Part shown: in pieces, positions 6,401 to 6,962 of the stretch
How the letters are laid out: each line of letters opens with the position of its first letter
How positions within the stretch are numbered: position 1 is the stretch's first letter
Origin: Eubacteriales bacterium
GTDB lineage: Bacteria > Bacillota_A > Clostridia > Christensenellales > Aristaeellaceae
Direction: 5' to 3'
NCBI GenBank assembly: GCA_028692205.1
Contig: JAQUXV010000140.1
Location: 1-6,962, forward strand
Length of the DNA: 6,962 nt
Translations under genes and position numbers: made by a program
Notes under the pieces: model-generated
What the model was told of the DNA's origin: nothing
Seen by the model: only the letters and a program-made list of their open reading frames with translations
Database searches by the model: none

Positions 6401-6962
6401 ATGAAACGGGAAGAAACGCTTCGTTATGTGGGTTCCATGCAACAGTTAGCCTGCGTTCGGCCAATCACCATCGGGGAGGGCCGCGCGCGCGGGCTGGCGG
6501 GTTACGAGATTCAAAACGGGCCCATGTGCCTGAAACTTGCGGCAGATAAATGCCTGGATATTTCGGAGTTCCGCTATCGCGGTATCCCGTTCCATTTTCT
6601 GTCCAAACCCGGCATGCAGGGGCGCAATCCCTACGATACCAACGGCGCAGAAGCCCAGCGCAGCATTATGGGCGGGCTGATGTTCACCTGCGGGCTGGAG
6701 AACGTATGCGCTCCCTGCGAGTTGGACGGTAAAGCCTACCCCATGCACGGCAGGATGCGCACCACCCCCGCCGAGCACCTGTGCACCGACACGCGCTGGG
6801 AGGATGAACAGTACATAATTACCGTTTCCGGCGAAATGCGGGAGGCAGAGCTGTTTGGCGAAAACATGACACTGCGCCGCACCTTTACCACCCGTTTGAA
6901 CGAGAAGAGTTTCGCCATCCGGGATGTGTTTTGCAACGAAGCCTTCCGTGAAGAACCGCTGC
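6401..6962 (+). CDS. DUF4432 / aldose 1-epimerase-like protein, 3' truncated
   Basis: Start of a gene that runs off the window; 187 codons are visible with no stop. The ATG follows the SIS gene stop by 5 nt, and its GGAG (6389-6392) lies in the last codons of that gene, so translation is probably coupled. The residues match the DUF4432 branch of the galactose-mutarotase fold. CLDISEFRYRGIP (51-63) corresponds to the usual R-x-LDI region. GGLMFTCGLENV (91-102) and the MHGRM segment with His116 are the other family marks, followed by LRRTFTT and IRDVF beta strands. Members are linked to sugar mutarotation or sugar binding but are poorly characterised. In this operon it could interconvert anomers of the imported sugar. 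The family call is from motif memory; the function is a guess. Confidence 0.85.
   Translation, partial: MKREETLRYVGSMQQLACVRPITIGEGRARGLAGYEIQNGPMCLKLAADKCLDISEFRYRGIPFHFLSKPGMQGRNPYDTNGAEAQRSIMGGLMFTCGLENVCAPCELDGKAYPMHGRMRTTPAEHLCTDTRWEDEQYIITVSGEMREAELFGENMTLRRTFTTRLNEKSFAIRDVFCNEAFREEPL

Overview
This window is an uninterrupted run of eight same-strand genes for sugar uptake and sugar-phosphate metabolism, cut off at both ends. Every junction is short: the largest gap is 98 nt, and most genes have a strong GGAGG-type Shine-Dalgarno. This is how one operon looks. G/C-rich third codon positions, purine-rich ribosome binding sites and a transketolase split into two genes all suggest a Firmicutes-type (Clostridia-like) anaerobe, perhaps from the gut. 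That is inference, because there is no rRNA or other marker gene here.

Layout. Bases 1-1208 hold the 3' part of a double-domain sugar ABC transporter ATPase (RbsA/MglA/AlsA class). Bases 1222-2178 encode its RbsC-class permease. A 98-nt gap with two inverted repeats follows, the second of which covers part of the next ribosome binding site. Next come the split transketolase genes (2277-3140 and 3158-4084), a PfkB-family sugar kinase (4135-5079), a ribulose-phosphate/allulose-6-phosphate 3-epimerase family protein (5106-5783), a SIS-domain protein of the 6-phospho-3-hexuloisomerase (HxlB) type (5823-6395), and the start of a DUF4432 aldose-epimerase-like gene (6401 to the window end).

A working model for how they act together: a monosaccharide enters through the ABC importer. 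The binding protein is not in the window and is probably upstream. The DUF4432 protein may interconvert anomers or bind the sugar. The PfkB kinase phosphorylates it. The epimerase and the SIS isomerase rearrange the ketose phosphate around C2/C3. The dedicated two-subunit transketolase then passes the product into the pentose phosphate and glycolytic pools. The substrate cannot be read from the sequence. D-allulose/allose-like or other uncommon ketoses fit best, and branched or sulfonated sugars handled by split transketolases are alternatives.

The most interesting points are: (1) an asymmetric ABC ATPase in which all the degenerate motifs fall in the same composite ATP site; (2) an HxlB-type isomerase paired with an AlsE-like epimerase instead of the usual hexulose-phosphate synthase; (3) a hairpin covering the Shine-Dalgarno exactly at the junction between transport and metabolism genes. 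I found no RNA genes, mobile elements, CRISPR arrays, promoters or rho-independent terminators. No gene-free stretch exceeds 100 nt.
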